Source of the DNA: Streptomyces halstedii
GTDB taxonomy: Bacteria; Actinomycetota; Actinomycetes; Streptomycetales; Streptomycetaceae
Direction of reading: 5' to 3'
Assembly: GCA_000720535.1 (NCBI GenBank)
Contig: JOAZ01000026.1
Span: 52,998 to 116,997, forward strand
Length of the DNA: 64,000 nt
Below, one piece after another: positions 1 to 8,750 of this stretch. The first letter of the stretch is position 1, and each line of letters starts with the position of its first letter. Position numbers and translations under genes: made by a program. The notes under the pieces were generated by a model. That model was not told the DNA's origin and ran no database searches. It saw only the letters and a list, made by a program, of their open reading frames with translations.

Positions 1-1
1 G

Positions 2-508
2 CCGACGAAGGGGGCGGGACCCTTCAAGCGCCTCGACGTGGCGCTGATGCGCGAGACCACCCGCGCGGAACTGCTCCGCATGGGCATCGACCTGCGCGAC
101 GTCGACCAGCCGATCGGCACCCTGTCCGGCGGTGAGCGCCAGTGCGTGGCCATCGCCCGCGCGGTGTACTTCGGCGCCAAGGTCCTCGTCCTGGACGAGC
201 CGACGGCGGCGCTCGGCGTCAAGCAGTCCGGCGTCGTGCTCAAGTACGTCGCGGCCGCCCGGGACGCCGGACTCGGCGTGGTCCTCATCACGCACAACCC
301 GCACCACGCGTATCTCGTCGGTGACCGCTTCGTACTCCTCAAGCGCGGCGCGATGTCCGGCAGCCACACCAAGGGCGACGTCACCCTGGACGAGCTGACC
401 CGTCAGATGGCGGGCGGCAGCGAGCTGGAGGAGCTCAGCCACGAGCTGGAGCGGGCCCCCTCCCCGGACCGGCCCGGCGGCCCTCCGGCCGCCGGAGACA
501 CCCCGTAG
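2..508 (+). CDS. Sugar ABC transporter ATP-binding protein, C-terminal part (5' truncated by window edge)
   Basis: The frame is open to the left edge, so the Walker A part lies outside the window. What remains is the second half of a nucleotide-binding domain: the signature [15 protein letters not shown], the Walker B stretch [11 protein letters not shown] and the H-loop ITHN. The VKQ that follows the Walker B is typical of the carbohydrate (CUT2, FrcA-like) importers. The C-terminal tail is acidic and then Pro/Gly-rich. It would energise uptake of a monosaccharide at the inner face of the membrane. A ROK sugar kinase follows about 130 bases downstream on the same strand, which fits a sugar uptake and phosphorylation unit. 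The exact sugar cannot be told from this fragment. Confidence 0.85.
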   Translation, partial: PTKGAGPFKRLDVALMRETTRAELLRMGIDLRDVDQPIGTLSGGERQCVAIARAVYFGAKVLVLDEPTAALGVKQSGVVLKYVAAARDAGLGVVLITHNPHHAYLVGDRFVLLKRGAMSGSHTKGDVTLDELTRQMAGGSELEELSHELERAPSPDRPGGPPAAGDTP

Positions 509-641
509 ACCACCTCCCGCCACCGTGTCCCCTGGACCGTCCACCGGATCCAGGGGCGCGGGAATGGCAGAATCGAGCACGGCGGACGCCGTCCGCCGCC
601 GGAAGAACCACTTCCCGGCTCCCCGATACGCCCCAGGGACG

Positions 642-1811
642 ATGAGCACGTACCGCGACTTCACCCACCGCGGCTCCGCCCGCGCCACCGTCCTGCGGAC
701 CGTCGGAACCAGGGAGCGGCGCTCCCACCTCACGGCGCCCCGGGTCCCCACCGTCGGCATCGACATCGGCGGTACCAAGGTGATGGCCGGTGTCGTCGAC
801 GCCGACGGCACCATCCTGGAGACCCTGCGCGCCGAGACGCCGGACAAGTCCAAGAGCCCCAAAGTCGTCGAGGACACCATCGTCGAACTGGTCCTGGACC
901 TCTCCGACCGGCACGACGTGCACGCCGTCGGCATCGGCGCCGCGGGCTGGGTGGACGCCGACCGCTCCAAGGTGCTGTTCGCCCCGCACCTGGCCTGGCG
1001 CGACGAGCCGCTGCGTGACGCCCTCGCCTCCCGCCTCGTCGTCCCCGTCATGGTCGACAACGACGCCAACACGGCCGCCTGGGCGGAATGGCGCTTCGGC
1101 GCCGGACGCGGCGAGGACCACCTCGTCATGATCACGCTGGGCACCGGCATCGGCGGCGCGATCCTGGAGGGCGGGCACGTCAAGCGCGGCAGGTACGGCG
1201 TCGCCGGTGAGTTCGGCCATATGCAGGTGGTGCCGGGCGGGCACCGCTGCCCGTGCGGCAACCGCGGCTGCTGGGAGCAGTACAGCTCCGGCAACGCCCT
1301 GGTGCGCGAGGCCAAGGAACTGGCCGCCGCCGACTCCCCGGTGGCCCACGGCATCATCGAGCGCGTCAAGGGCAACATCCCGGACATCACCGGCCCGCTC
1401 ATCACCGAGCTGGCCCGGGAGGGCGACGCGATGTGCGTCGAACTCCTCCAGGACATCGGACAGTGGCTCGGCGTCGGCATCGCCAACCTCGCCGCCGCCC
1501 TGGACCCCTCGTGCTTCGTCATCGGCGGCGGTGTCAGCGCGGCCGACGACCTGCTGATCGGCCCGGCCCGCGACGCCTTCAAGCGCCAGCTCACCGGCCG
1601 CGGCTACCGCCCCGAGGCCCGGATCGCCAAGGCCCAGCTCGGCCCGGAGGCCGGCATGGTCGGCGCCGCCGACCTGGCCCGCCTGGTCGCCCGGAGATTC
1701 CGGCGGACCAACCGCCGCCGGGTCGAGCGGTACGAGCGCTACGCGCAGATCTACGACCAGGCCGCCAGCACCCTGCGCAACTCACGCGGCGGCACCCGCA
1801 CCGCGGACTGA
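642..1811 (+). CDS. ROK-family sugar kinase (glucokinase-like)
   Basis: This 389-residue protein is a cytoplasmic ATP-dependent hexose kinase of the ROK family. The phosphate-binding loop GIDIGGTK begins near residue 39, the catalytic Asp is in VDNDANTAAWAE, the second phosphate motif is TLGTGIGGA, and the ROK zinc motif is CPCGNRGCWEQ. The ATG at 642 was chosen over the longer open frame from 525. It has a plausible ribosome site (CCAGGGA), and the stretch before it is not protein-like. There is an unusual basic N-terminal extension of about 38 residues before the kinase core, and no helix-turn-helix, so it is an enzyme rather than a ROK repressor. The upstream sugar ABC ATPase suggests the two act together. 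The substrate is not proven. Confidence 0.88.
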   Translation: MSTYRDFTHRGSARATVLRTVGTRERRSHLTAPRVPTVGIDIGGTKVMAGVVDADGTILETLRAETPDKSKSPKVVEDTIVELVLDLSDRHDVHAVGIGAAGWVDADRSKVLFAPHLAWRDEPLRDALASRLVVPVMVDNDANTAAWAEWRFGAGRGEDHLVMITLGTGIGGAILEGGHVKRGRYGVAGEFGHMQVVPGGHRCPCGNRGCWEQYSSGNALVREAKELAAADSPVAHGIIERVKGNIPDITGPLITELAREGDAMCVELLQDIGQWLGVGIANLAAALDPSCFVIGGGVSAADDLLIGPARDAFKRQLTGRGYRPEARIAKAQLGPEAGMVGAADLARLVARRFRRTNRRRVERYERYAQIYDQAASTLRNSRGGTRTAD

Positions 1812-1832
1812 GCCGCCGCCGTCCGCCGTCCG

Positions 1833-1877
1833 CCGTCCACCCGGCCGTCCGTACGCCGTCCACCCGGCCATCCGTAC
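1833..1877. repeat. Two imperfect copies of a 22-23-base repeat after the ROK kinase
   Basis: The unit CCGTCCACCCGGCCGTCCGT occurs twice back to back with one or two changes, following a run of CCGTCCG units. It lies between the kinase stop and the next start and resembles the other GTACRCCCGG-like arrays in this window. Confidence 0.6.
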
Positions 1878-1908
1878 TTCGCACCGCAGCTCCGAGGGGT
1901 AACCGACC

Positions 1909-2688
1909 ATGACCGCCGCAGCCGGGCACCACGTCGTGCCGTGCCAGCCCCCGTCCTCAGGATGTCCGGAGCCGGGCGGTGACGAGGGGGCCGCCTTCGA
2001 CGGGAAGCCGCAAGGGGCCACCGGGGGCGCGCCCGGCAGGTCCGCCGGGGGCCCGTCCGGCGGCGCTTCCGAGGGCTCTTCCGGGGGCCCGTCCGGCGGG
2101 TCGTCCGGAGGCTCCTCCGGTGGATCCTCGGGCGGCTTCTCAGGAGGCGACGGAACGCCCCCCGAGGACCGGCGCCGGGTCTTCCGGCGGCGGCTGATCA
2201 CCCTCACCATCATCGTGCTGCTCATCGGCATCCCGGCCGGCTACCTGGTGATCTCCGCGTCGCAGAGCCGCCGTTCGGGCATGGACAAGGAGGCCGAGGC
2301 CTCGGCGCAGGGGCTGCGTGAGGACTGGCCGTCCGGGATGCAGCGCAGGATCTTCGAGCTGCCGGTGCCGGGCAACGCGGTGGGCGTCCAGTACTACGAG
2401 ACGAACAACTGGAAAGTCAGCCGGATGTACCTGAAGTTCCGTACGACCTCCGCGGGGCTGGACCGGTTCCTGAGCGGCGTCGGCACCGGCCGGGCCGCCC
2501 TGGAGACGGGCCAGGTCACCATCGGCGAACGGGACATCAAGATCACCGGCTGGTTCTTCGGGCCCGGCGTCGACTGGGCGGGCACCGTCCACCGGAACGA
2601 GGGCCCCCGCCCGACCCAGGACATCACCGTCAACATGACCGACCCGGCGGCCCCGGTGGTCTACGTGGTGTCCTCGGCGGCCCCCTGA
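1909..2688 (+). CDS. Single-pass membrane-anchored hypothetical protein with Gly/Ser-rich N-terminus
   Basis: I do not recognise the family of this 259-residue protein. Residues 1-90 are low-complexity and rich in Gly, Ser and Pro, with repeated GGSSGGSS units, and end in a basic patch (RRRVFRRR). A single hydrophobic helix follows at about residues 96-117. The remaining 140 residues form a soluble, probably extracytoplasmic domain containing VGVQYYETNNWKVSRMYLKF. The basic patch on the N-terminal side predicts an N-in orientation. The ATG has a good ribosome site (GAGGGG) about 10 bases upstream. It sits about 100 bases after the kinase and may be cotranscribed with it. No catalytic motif is visible. 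Confidence 0.75.
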   Translation: MTAAAGHHVVPCQPPSSGCPEPGGDEGAAFDGKPQGATGGAPGRSAGGPSGGASEGSSGGPSGGSSGGSSGGSSGGFSGGDGTPPEDRRRVFRRRLITLTIIVLLIGIPAGYLVISASQSRRSGMDKEAEASAQGLREDWPSGMQRRIFELPVPGNAVGVQYYETNNWKVSRMYLKFRTTSAGLDRFLSGVGTGRAALETGQVTIGERDIKITGWFFGPGVDWAGTVHRNEGPRPTQDITVNMTDPAAPVVYVVSSAAP

Positions 2689-2963
2689 CCGAAGACGGGG
2701 CGGCGGGCGAGGGTGATGCCCTGGCCGCGCAGCCGGCGGTGGCGGTGGGCCACGTCCCACCGGGCGCCGGTACGGCGGTAGAGGCCGACGGCCTCGCTCA
2801 GGTGCGCCTCCCCTTTCCCGAGGTGACGGGGCAGGACGCAGCGGCCTCTGGCTTCGAGGGCGCGTGCGTCTTCGTGCGGCCGGCCGGCCTCGTGCCAGGC
2901 GAACCGGGCCGCGCCGAACTGGTTCGCGGCCCCTTCGCCGTCCCCCGCGGCCTCGGTGAGGAG
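2664..2963 (-). pseudogene. Remnant of a TPR-containing regulator C-terminus
   Basis: A minus-strand frame here reads like the helical repeats found at the C-terminus of large actinobacterial TPR/LuxR/SARP regulators. It contains FGAARFAWHEAGRPHEDARAL, then SEAVGLYRRTGARWDVA and RLRGQGI. Upstream of about 2963 the frame turns into basic, low-complexity sequence with no domain, and no start or HTH is present. Its 3' end overlaps the end of the preceding plus-strand gene. I read it as a decayed fragment rather than a gene. This rests on the look of the translation, not on a database match. Confidence 0.45.
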
Positions 2964-3188
2964 CGCCCGGCAGGAAAGTCGAAGGTGCCCGCCGAGGCGG
3001 AGCCGGTGGCACGGCCCGTACGGCCGTCCCCCACCCCGGCCGTGCCGTCGTCGGACGGCTGCTTCCCCCGGCCTGGCCGGGGTGGGGGACCGAGACCGGC
3101 GCGGGACGGCGCGCCGACCGCGTGGGCGGCGGCAGGACGACCCGGGTGGCTCCCGGGTGACGGCCCCTGCCGTCCTGTGGGGGGTTGT

Positions 3189-3234
3189 GGCCGCACGGAC
3201 CCAGAAGATCTTCGGGACCTGGGTCCGTGCGGCC
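3189..3234. repeat. Long perfect inverted repeat, 15-bp arms
   Basis: GGCCGCACGGACCCA at 3189-3203 pairs perfectly with TGGGTCCGTGCGGCC at 3220-3234. The loop starts with a smaller palindrome, GAAGATCTTC. It could be a terminator of a lost gene, a protein-binding site or a remnant of a mobile element. No T-tract follows. Confidence 0.8.
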
Positions 3235-3340
3235 GGGCACGTTCCGGGCGTACTGCCCGTCAGCAGCGACCTCCCATGGCCGACCGGAACGTGCGTCTCG
3301 GGGGACCGGGGCGACCGGTCGGTTCGTTGCCGAAGAGGAC

Positions 3341-3369
3341 GCCGTCGCGGATGGGTGATCCGCGACGGC
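3341..3369. terminator. Strong hairpin, 12-bp stem and 5-base loop
   Basis: GCCGTCGCGGAT (3341-3352) pairs with ATCCGCGACGGC (3358-3369) around a GGGTG loop. A stem this stable could stop transcription in either direction, but there is no T-tract and no intact gene ends here. Confidence 0.5.
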
Positions 3370-3838
3370 GACACCTCGCGACGGCTCCGCTTTCTGGGGG
3401 AAACACCGCGTTCCTCCCGGTTGCGTCGTGGTGGGGCATTCCGGAAGGGCCTCGGCCGAGGCCGCCTTCGAACTGCACAGAGCATCGGCCCCGCCGTAGG
3501 AACGGTGCAATCCGTAGAGGTACCTATTGATTTCCGGGGTGGGACGGCAGCATCAGGTAGTCGCCGCCCCTGACGACCCGCGGCCCGTCGGGAGGGGCGG
3601 GTCTCCAGCCGCCCCTCCCCGCGCCGAGGACCGGCCGGGGCGGGGGGCGTGACCAGCGACGTCGCGGTGTCCGGTCCCCAAGCGCGGTGCGCGGTACGGA
3701 GGTTCGGGAACGAGGTGTGTGTGCGGTCCTTGCCCGCGCGCCCCACGGGCAAGTAGCTTCGTCACTCACCCGCGGTGATCAGCTGGACAGCGGACGGTCG
3801 CGGGTACACACAGGGCCTTCACCCGGTTCGGAGCCTTC

Positions 3839-6712
3839 ATGACCAGTCCCCTTCTTCGCGACTCGGGGGCGCCCGTCCTCGTCGGCCGTACCGGTGAACT
3901 GCACGCCCTGCTGGACGCCCTCGCCCATCCACCGGCGGTCGTGCTGGTCGAGGGCGAGGCGGGCATCGGCAAGACCCGCCTGATCCGCGAGGCGCTGCGG
4001 CACCCGTCGGTCCGTGGCCGGCGAATCCTGCTGGGCACCTGCCACCCGCTGCGCGAGCCCTTTCCGTACGGCCCCGTGTTCGACCTCCTGCGGCAGTTGG
4101 AGAACCGGGTGCCCGAGGGGCTCAACCCCGTGTGCGGCGCCTTGCACCCCTATCTGCCGGAGCTCACCGACTCCCTGCCGCCCCCGCTGGAGGAACTCCA
4201 GGACCACCGGGCCCGTCAGCACCGGCTCTTCCGGGCCGTGCTGTCGCTCCTGGAGGCGCTCGGCCAGGTCGTCATCGTCGTGGAGGACCTGCACTGGGCC
4301 GACGACGGCACCAGGGACCTCGTCCGGTTCCTGGTCGACGACCCGCCGAACGGCCTGTCCGTCGTGCTGAGTTACCGACGCGAGGACCTTCCCGGCGCGG
4401 CGCTGCCGCTCGGCCGCGCCTACCGGCACCCTCCGGGGACCACGGCGGTCCTCGTACCCCTGCGCCCCCTGGACGTCCACGCCGTACGCAACCTCACCGC
4501 GGCCATCACCGGCAGCCAGGACGTACCCGCCGAAGTCGCGGCCGAACTGCACGGACGCACCGCGGGCATCCCCTTCGTCCTGGAAGAGGTCCTGCGCACC
4601 CTCACCCGGCAGGGGCGGCAGCCGGACTGGCGCGCCGGGCGGGAGACCCTGGACACGCTGGAAGTGCCCACCCTGCTGCGCGACGCCATGGCCGACCGCA
4701 TGTCCGACCTCTCCCCGCCCTCCGTGGCGGTGGTGCACGCCGCGGCGGTCCTGCGCTTCCCCGCGAGCGAGGACCTGCTCACCGCCGTGACGGAGGCCCC
4801 CCGGGAGCGGATCCACGACGCCATCCGGGAAGCACTGATCGCCGGCGTGCTGTACGACTGCGGGGACGACCTGTACGGCTTCCGGCACGGGCTCGCCCAG
4901 CAGGCCGTCTACCACAGCCTGCACGGCATCGACCGCCGCCGGCTGCACCGCGGGGTGGTCGACGCCCTCACCGAGGCCGATCCGCAGCCACAGGTCCAAC
5001 TCGCCTACCACGCGCGGCAGGCGGGCGAGCTGGGCGTCTGGTTGCTGCACGGCGAGGCCGCCGCGGAGCGGGCCCGGGAGATGGGCGACACCGCCGTCGC
5101 CGTGGAGATCCTGGAGAGCTTGCTGGGCGACCCGCAGTTGCGCGCGGACGACCGTGCCCGGCTCGCCGCCCAGCTCAGCCGCGCGGCCGTGATCGGCCTC
5201 TCCTACCGCCGCGCCGCGAAGCTCCTGCGGCGCATCGTCCAGGACAACGACCTGCCCGACGCGGTGCGCGGGGAGATACGGCTCAACCTCGGACTCCTCC
5301 TCACCAACCAGGCGGGCAGTTACGAACAGGGCCGCGTCGACACCGAGATAGCGGTGGGGGAGTTGTGGGAGCGCCCGGCGCTCGCGGCCCGAGGCATGGC
5401 GGCACTCGCGATGCCCGGCTGGGGCGAGCATCCGTACGCGGTGTACCAGCAGTGGATCGCCCGGGCCGAACAACTCGTCGAGGGGGAACAGGACACCGCG
5501 CTGCGGATGGCGGTACGCGGCAACCACCTGGCCCTCCGGATGAGCCGGGGCGACCCCTCGGCGTGGGCGGACGCCGAGGCGATGATCGGATCCGGACGGG
5601 ACACGGCCGAACGGCTCCAGGCCGCCCGTCTCTGCGGCAACCTCGCGGACGCCGCCACCTGGCTCGGTCACCACACACAGGCCCAGCGCTTCAGGCTGGA
5701 GGGCCGTCGGCTCGCCGCCGAGTGCGGCGCCCCGTTCCTGCAAGGCGTCATCGACGGCACCGGGCTGCGGCTGGAGTGGACCCACGGTGAGTGGTCCGGC
5801 CTGGCCGAGCGCGCCCGGCGGCTCCTCGACATGGCGCAGGGTGTCTCCGGTATCGCCGCCGACGCCCACCTCGTCCTCGGGCTGCTCGCCGTCGCGCGCG
5901 GCGAATGGGAGGAGGCCACCGACGAGTTGGGCGCCGCGGGCCTCCGCGACCCCGCGAACGCCCCGGCTGCCGTCCTGGCCGCCGCCACCGGGGCCATGGC
6001 CAGGGTGCGGATGGCGCGCGGAGAGGCGGAGGCCGGCTGCGCCGAAGCCGAACGGGGCATCGTCCGCCTCCGCCGCAAGGGCATCTGGGCATGGGGAGGC
6101 GACCTCGTCCCGATGGCCGTGGCCGCGCTGGTGCGCACCGGCCGGATGCCCGAGGCCGAGTCCCTGCTCGCCGAGTTCACCGACGGTGTCGCCGGTCTGG
6201 ACGCGCCACTGGCGGCCGCCGCGCTGGAGGCCGGCCGGGGCACGGTCGCCTTCGGCGGGCAGCGCTACGCCGAGGCCGCCACGGCGTTCGGCGCCGCCCG
6301 GGACGCGTACGCCGAGCTGCCCCACCCCTACTCGGCCGCACGGGCCGCCGAGGCGTGGGTGCGGTGCCGGATCGCGAGCGGCGAGGACATGCCCGCGCAC
6401 GGCATGGCGGATGTCGCGGAGCAGTTCACGGCGCTCGGCGCCACGCGCGACGCGGCCCGGTGCCGCCGTGTGCTGCGCGGCGAAGGCGTCGTGACGCCCT
6501 CGCGCCGGGGCAGACGCGGATACGGCGACCAGCTGTCACCGCGCGAGAAGGAGGTGGCCAGGCTGGTGGCCATCGGACACACCAACCGCGAGATCGCCGA
6601 CGTGCTCTTCCTCTCGCCCCGCACCATCGAACAGCACGTCGCGAAGGTGCTGCGCAAGCTCAATGTGGCATCCCGCGCCGACGTCGTGTCACCGCCGACG
6701 AAAGCCTGGTGA
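3839..6712 (+). CDS. LAL-type LuxR-family transcriptional regulator with AAA ATPase domain
   Basis: This 957-residue protein has the full architecture of a large ATP-binding LuxR regulator. The N-terminal ATPase has Walker A GEAGIGKTRLI near residue 42 and Walker B VVIVVEDLHWAD near residue 145. A long helical, TPR-like middle follows. The C-terminal LuxR helix-turn-helix spans about residues 897-950 (LSPREKEVARLVAIGHTNREIA, then TIEQHVAKVLRKLNV). Such proteins activate transcription when their sensor region responds to a ligand. The gene stands alone, with GGAG about 7 bases before the ATG. It lies about 1.6 kb before the siderophore-type transport operon and could control it or the adjacent protease, but nothing in the sequence shows its target. 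Confidence 0.93.
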   Translation: MTSPLLRDSGAPVLVGRTGELHALLDALAHPPAVVLVEGEAGIGKTRLIREALRHPSVRGRRILLGTCHPLREPFPYGPVFDLLRQLENRVPEGLNPVCGALHPYLPELTDSLPPPLEELQDHRARQHRLFRAVLSLLEALGQVVIVVEDLHWADDGTRDLVRFLVDDPPNGLSVVLSYRREDLPGAALPLGRAYRHPPGTTAVLVPLRPLDVHAVRNLTAAITGSQDVPAEVAAELHGRTAGIPFVLEEVLRTLTRQGRQPDWRAGRETLDTLEVPTLLRDAMADRMSDLSPPSVAVVHAAAVLRFPASEDLLTAVTEAPRERIHDAIREALIAGVLYDCGDDLYGFRHGLAQQAVYHSLHGIDRRRLHRGVVDALTEADPQPQVQLAYHARQAGELGVWLLHGEAAAERAREMGDTAVAVEILESLLGDPQLRADDRARLAAQLSRAAVIGLSYRRAAKLLRRIVQDNDLPDAVRGEIRLNLGLLLTNQAGSYEQGRVDTEIAVGELWERPALAARGMAALAMPGWGEHPYAVYQQWIARAEQLVEGEQDTALRMAVRGNHLALRMSRGDPSAWADAEAMIGSGRDTAERLQAARLCGNLADAATWLGHHTQAQRFRLEGRRLAAECGAPFLQGVIDGTGLRLEWTHGEWSGLAERARRLLDMAQGVSGIAADAHLVLGLLAVARGEWEEATDELGAAGLRDPANAPAAVLAAATGAMARVRMARGEAEAGCAEAERGIVRLRRKGIWAWGGDLVPMAVAALVRTGRMPEAESLLAEFTDGVAGLDAPLAAAALEAGRGTVAFGGQRYAEAATAFGAARDAYAELPHPYSAARAAEAWVRCRIASGEDMPAHGMADVAEQFTALGATRDAARCRRVLRGEGVVTPSRRGRRGYGDQLSPREKEVARLVAIGHTNREIADVLFLSPRTIEQHVAKVLRKLNVASRADVVSPPTKAW

Positions 6713-6772
6713 TTACGTACGCGTACCTGCTGTTCCACGGATTGTTCCGTAAGGGGAACCCCCGGAAGGTCA

Positions 6773-6813
6773 CCGCGCGGCCCGTCCTCCTTCGGGGAGG
6801 CCGGGCCGCGCGG
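6773..6813. terminator. Bidirectional terminator between LAL regulator and protease
   Basis: CCGCGCGGCCCG (6773-6784) pairs with CGGGCCGCGCGG (6802-6813). Inside it, CCTCC at 6786-6790 pairs with GGAGG at 6796-6800. The hairpin lies between the ends of two convergent genes. Confidence 0.85.
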
Positions 6814-6839
6814 CGAATCGTGGGATCAGGGGTGGGGGA

Positions 6840-8003
6840 TCAGAAGCCGGACGTGAAGAGCAGGCGGTTCGGCGAGCCGGTGGTGTTGCTGATCACGTTG
6901 GTCGTGGCGTTGTTGATCAGCCAGTTGTTGATGGTCGAGGACGAGGCGTCTCCCTTGTTCGCCTTGTAGAGGGCCGCGACACCTGCCACGTGCGGGGAGG
7001 CCATGGAGGTGCCGTTCATCTGGGTGGAACCGCCGCCGAGGCGGGTGGAGGTGATGGAGACTCCGGGCGCGAACAGGTCGGTGCAGCGTCCGTAGTTGCT
7101 GAACGAGGCCCTGCGGTCGGAGCTGTCCGAGGCCGCGACGCTGATGACGCCGGGGGCGCTGGCCGGGGTGTAGTCGCAGGCGTCGTCGTCGCTGTTGCCC
7201 GCGGCGACGGACAGGAAGACGCCCGAGTTGTTCAGGGCGGCGGCCGCGCTGTTCACCGCGGAGGAGTAGCCCCCGCCGAGCGAGGCGTTGGCCACGGCCG
7301 GCTTCACCGCGTTCTTGCGGACCCAGTCGAAGCCGGCGATGATCCCGGAGTAGGAGCCGCTGCCGTCGCAGCCCAGGACACGGACACCGTACAGGGACAC
7401 GCCCTTGGCGACGCCGTAGGTGTTGCTGCCCACGGTGCCGGCCACATGCGTGCCGTGCCCGTTGCAGTCCCGCCCGTTGCCGCCGAGGGCGTCGTAGACG
7501 TTGCGGGCCCGGCCGCCGAAGTCGGTGTGGCCGGTGTCGATGCCGGTGTCGATGATGTAGGCGCTGACGCCGGATCCGTTGCGGTTGTAGGTGTAGGTCC
7601 CGCTCAGCGGACGGTTCCGCTGGTCGATCCGGTCCAGCCCCCACGTGGGATTGTTCTGCGTCGCGGCGGCGGTGATCTTCTGGTCCTCCTCGATGGCCTT
7701 GACGGACGGGTCACGGCGCAGGTCCGCGAGCTGGTCGGCCGAGAGCTTCGCGGAGAAGCCGTTGAAGACGTTCGTGTAGAGGTGACGGGCGCTGATGTCC
7801 TCTCTGTTCATGAGCCCCTTGGCGGCCGCGCCCGACTTGAGGGTGATGATGTAGCTGCCCTTGATGACCTTGTGGTCCGGAGCCCGCTCGACGGATATCA
7901 GTTGCGGGGAGGCGTCCTGGCCGGAGGCGGCCGCGGCACCGGCGGCGGGGACGACGGTGGCCGGCAGCGCCAGCAGGAGTGCGGCGAGGTGAGAGCGCTT
8001 CAT
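6840..8003 (-). CDS. Secreted subtilisin-like serine protease (S8 family, proteinase K type)
   Basis: This 387-residue extracellular peptidase has a Sec signal peptide ([20 protein letters not shown]) and then an inhibitor-I9 propeptide (about residues 45-115, ending near AIEEDQKI). The catalytic domain shows all three triad motifs: Asp in [15 protein letters not shown], His in [12 protein letters not shown] and Ser in [11 protein letters not shown]. The ATG at 8003 was chosen because it begins the signal peptide and has AAAGG about 12 bases upstream. The longer open frame to 8147 has no export signal at its start. It is single-copy, and a bidirectional terminator follows its stop. It probably degrades extracellular protein and has no evident link to the siderophore locus. 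Confidence 0.93.
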   Translation of the reverse strand: MKRSHLAALLLALPATVVPAAGAAAASGQDASPQLISVERAPDHKVIKGSYIITLKSGAAAKGLMNREDISARHLYTNVFNGFSAKLSADQLADLRRDPSVKAIEEDQKITAAATQNNPTWGLDRIDQRNRPLSGTYTYNRNGSGVSAYIIDTGIDTGHTDFGGRARNVYDALGGNGRDCNGHGTHVAGTVGSNTYGVAKGVSLYGVRVLGCDGSGSYSGIIAGFDWVRKNAVKPAVANASLGGGYSSAVNSAAAALNNSGVFLSVAAGNSDDDACDYTPASAPGVISVAASDSSDRRASFSNYGRCTDLFAPGVSITSTRLGGGSTQMNGTSMASPHVAGVAALYKANKGDASSSTINNWLINNATTNVISNTTGSPNRLLFTSGF

Positions 8004-8383
8004 CGGGGATACGCCTTTCACGGGAATGGGGGGTGTCCCGCCTCGGCCTGAGGACCGAGACGGGCGGAACGCGCCGCCGCGAGACCGGTCGGTGTCGGTC
8101 CCGCGGCGGCAGGACCTCACTTTCGGCCTGCCGGCCAGGCGGAACAATCCGTAGTTCTCCAGGTACCGCCACCTGTTTCACCGCCACCCGCGCGGATGGC
8201 CCGGGACGCCTCGCCGTCCCGGGCTTCGTCGTCTCCACCCGGTCTCCGGCCGCCTCCCTCCCGCGAGGAGGGGGCGGGTAGCTTGTTGAATATGGATGTC
8301 GTTATCGATTACTGTCTGATCGTCGCACCGGAGGCCGTATGTGTGGCGGGAGCCGTGTGTGCGGCGGTAGGGGAGGGGTCGTC
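8004..8383. promoter_or_regulatory. Divergent promoter region between protease and ferredoxin/import operon
   Basis: No gene is seen in these 380 bases. The left part should hold the protease promoter. The AT-richer stretch 8280-8315 should hold the promoter of the ferredoxin-led operon and contains the Fur-family-like site described separately. Confidence 0.5.
8288..8306. promoter_or_regulatory. Possible Fur/Zur-family box upstream of ferredoxin operon
   Basis: GAATATGGATGTCGTTATC matches the classical 19-base Fur-family consensus (GATAATGATAATCATTATC) at 12 of 19 positions by eye. It lies in an AT-rich patch about 80 bases before the ferredoxin start. It is weaker than the site at 15694-15714. 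Zinc (Zur) control is the better guess because coelibactin loci are reported to be Zur-controlled. Confidence 0.4.
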
Positions 8384-8605
8384 ATGACCGTTGAAGGCCG
8401 GGCGTCCGGTGCCGGGAGGATCGGCGCGCGCCGCGACAGGTGCGTGGGGGCGGGGCAGTGCGTGCTCGCCGCGCCGGCCGTCTTCGACCAGGACGAGGAG
8501 GACGGACTCGTACGCGTCCTCGACGAAGAGCCGCCGGTGTCCCAGTCGGACGCCGTGCGCGAGGCCGTGTGGGCGTGCCCGTCCGGCGCTCTCGACCTGC
8601 GGTAG
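8384..8605 (+). CDS. Small [3Fe-4S]-type ferredoxin
   Basis: This 73-residue acidic ferredoxin has the actinobacterial pattern CVGAGQC, then ACPSGAL near the C-terminus. That leaves three cluster cysteines, the third followed by Pro, and a non-Cys residue in the position of the usual second cysteine, as in single-cluster [3Fe-4S] ferredoxins that feed P450s. The ATG at 8384 has GGGAGGGG 5 bases upstream and begins the ferredoxin fold, unlike the longer frame from 8339. It heads the import operon and is the obvious electron donor for the P450 encoded at 31318-32583. That pairing is inferred from the shared locus. Confidence 0.88.
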   Translation: MTVEGRASGAGRIGARRDRCVGAGQCVLAAPAVFDQDEEDGLVRVLDEEPPVSQSDAVREAVWACPSGALDLR

Positions 8606-8750
8606 CCCCGGCGGGGCACGAACCGGCGGCGGCGCGGCTCCCCGGTGCCCGCACCCGTCGTGCGCCGCCCGTCCTCGCGACGGCCTCGTCGCGCGCGCCG
8701 TGGAATTCCCCCGGCGCGCGGTTCAGCTCAGCGGAACGTCAAGGAGAAAC

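Larger units (their letters stand above)
2964..3838. other. Intergenic region without a recognisable gene
   Basis: About 0.9 kb carries no coding sequence I can support, and frames here translate to basic low-complexity sequence. It contains two strong hairpins (3189-3234 and 3341-3369) and the leader of the LAL regulator gene. It may be an eroded locus continuing the TPR remnant. Confidence 0.6.

Noticed and set aside
2140-3510. A 456-residue minus-strand gene
   Set aside because: The frame runs antisense through the membrane protein gene and through hairpins, and it is Arg/Pro-rich without a domain.
3779-6400. An 873-residue minus-strand frame opposite the LAL regulator
   Set aside because: It has no recognisable domain, and the plus strand has Walker and LuxR motifs in order.
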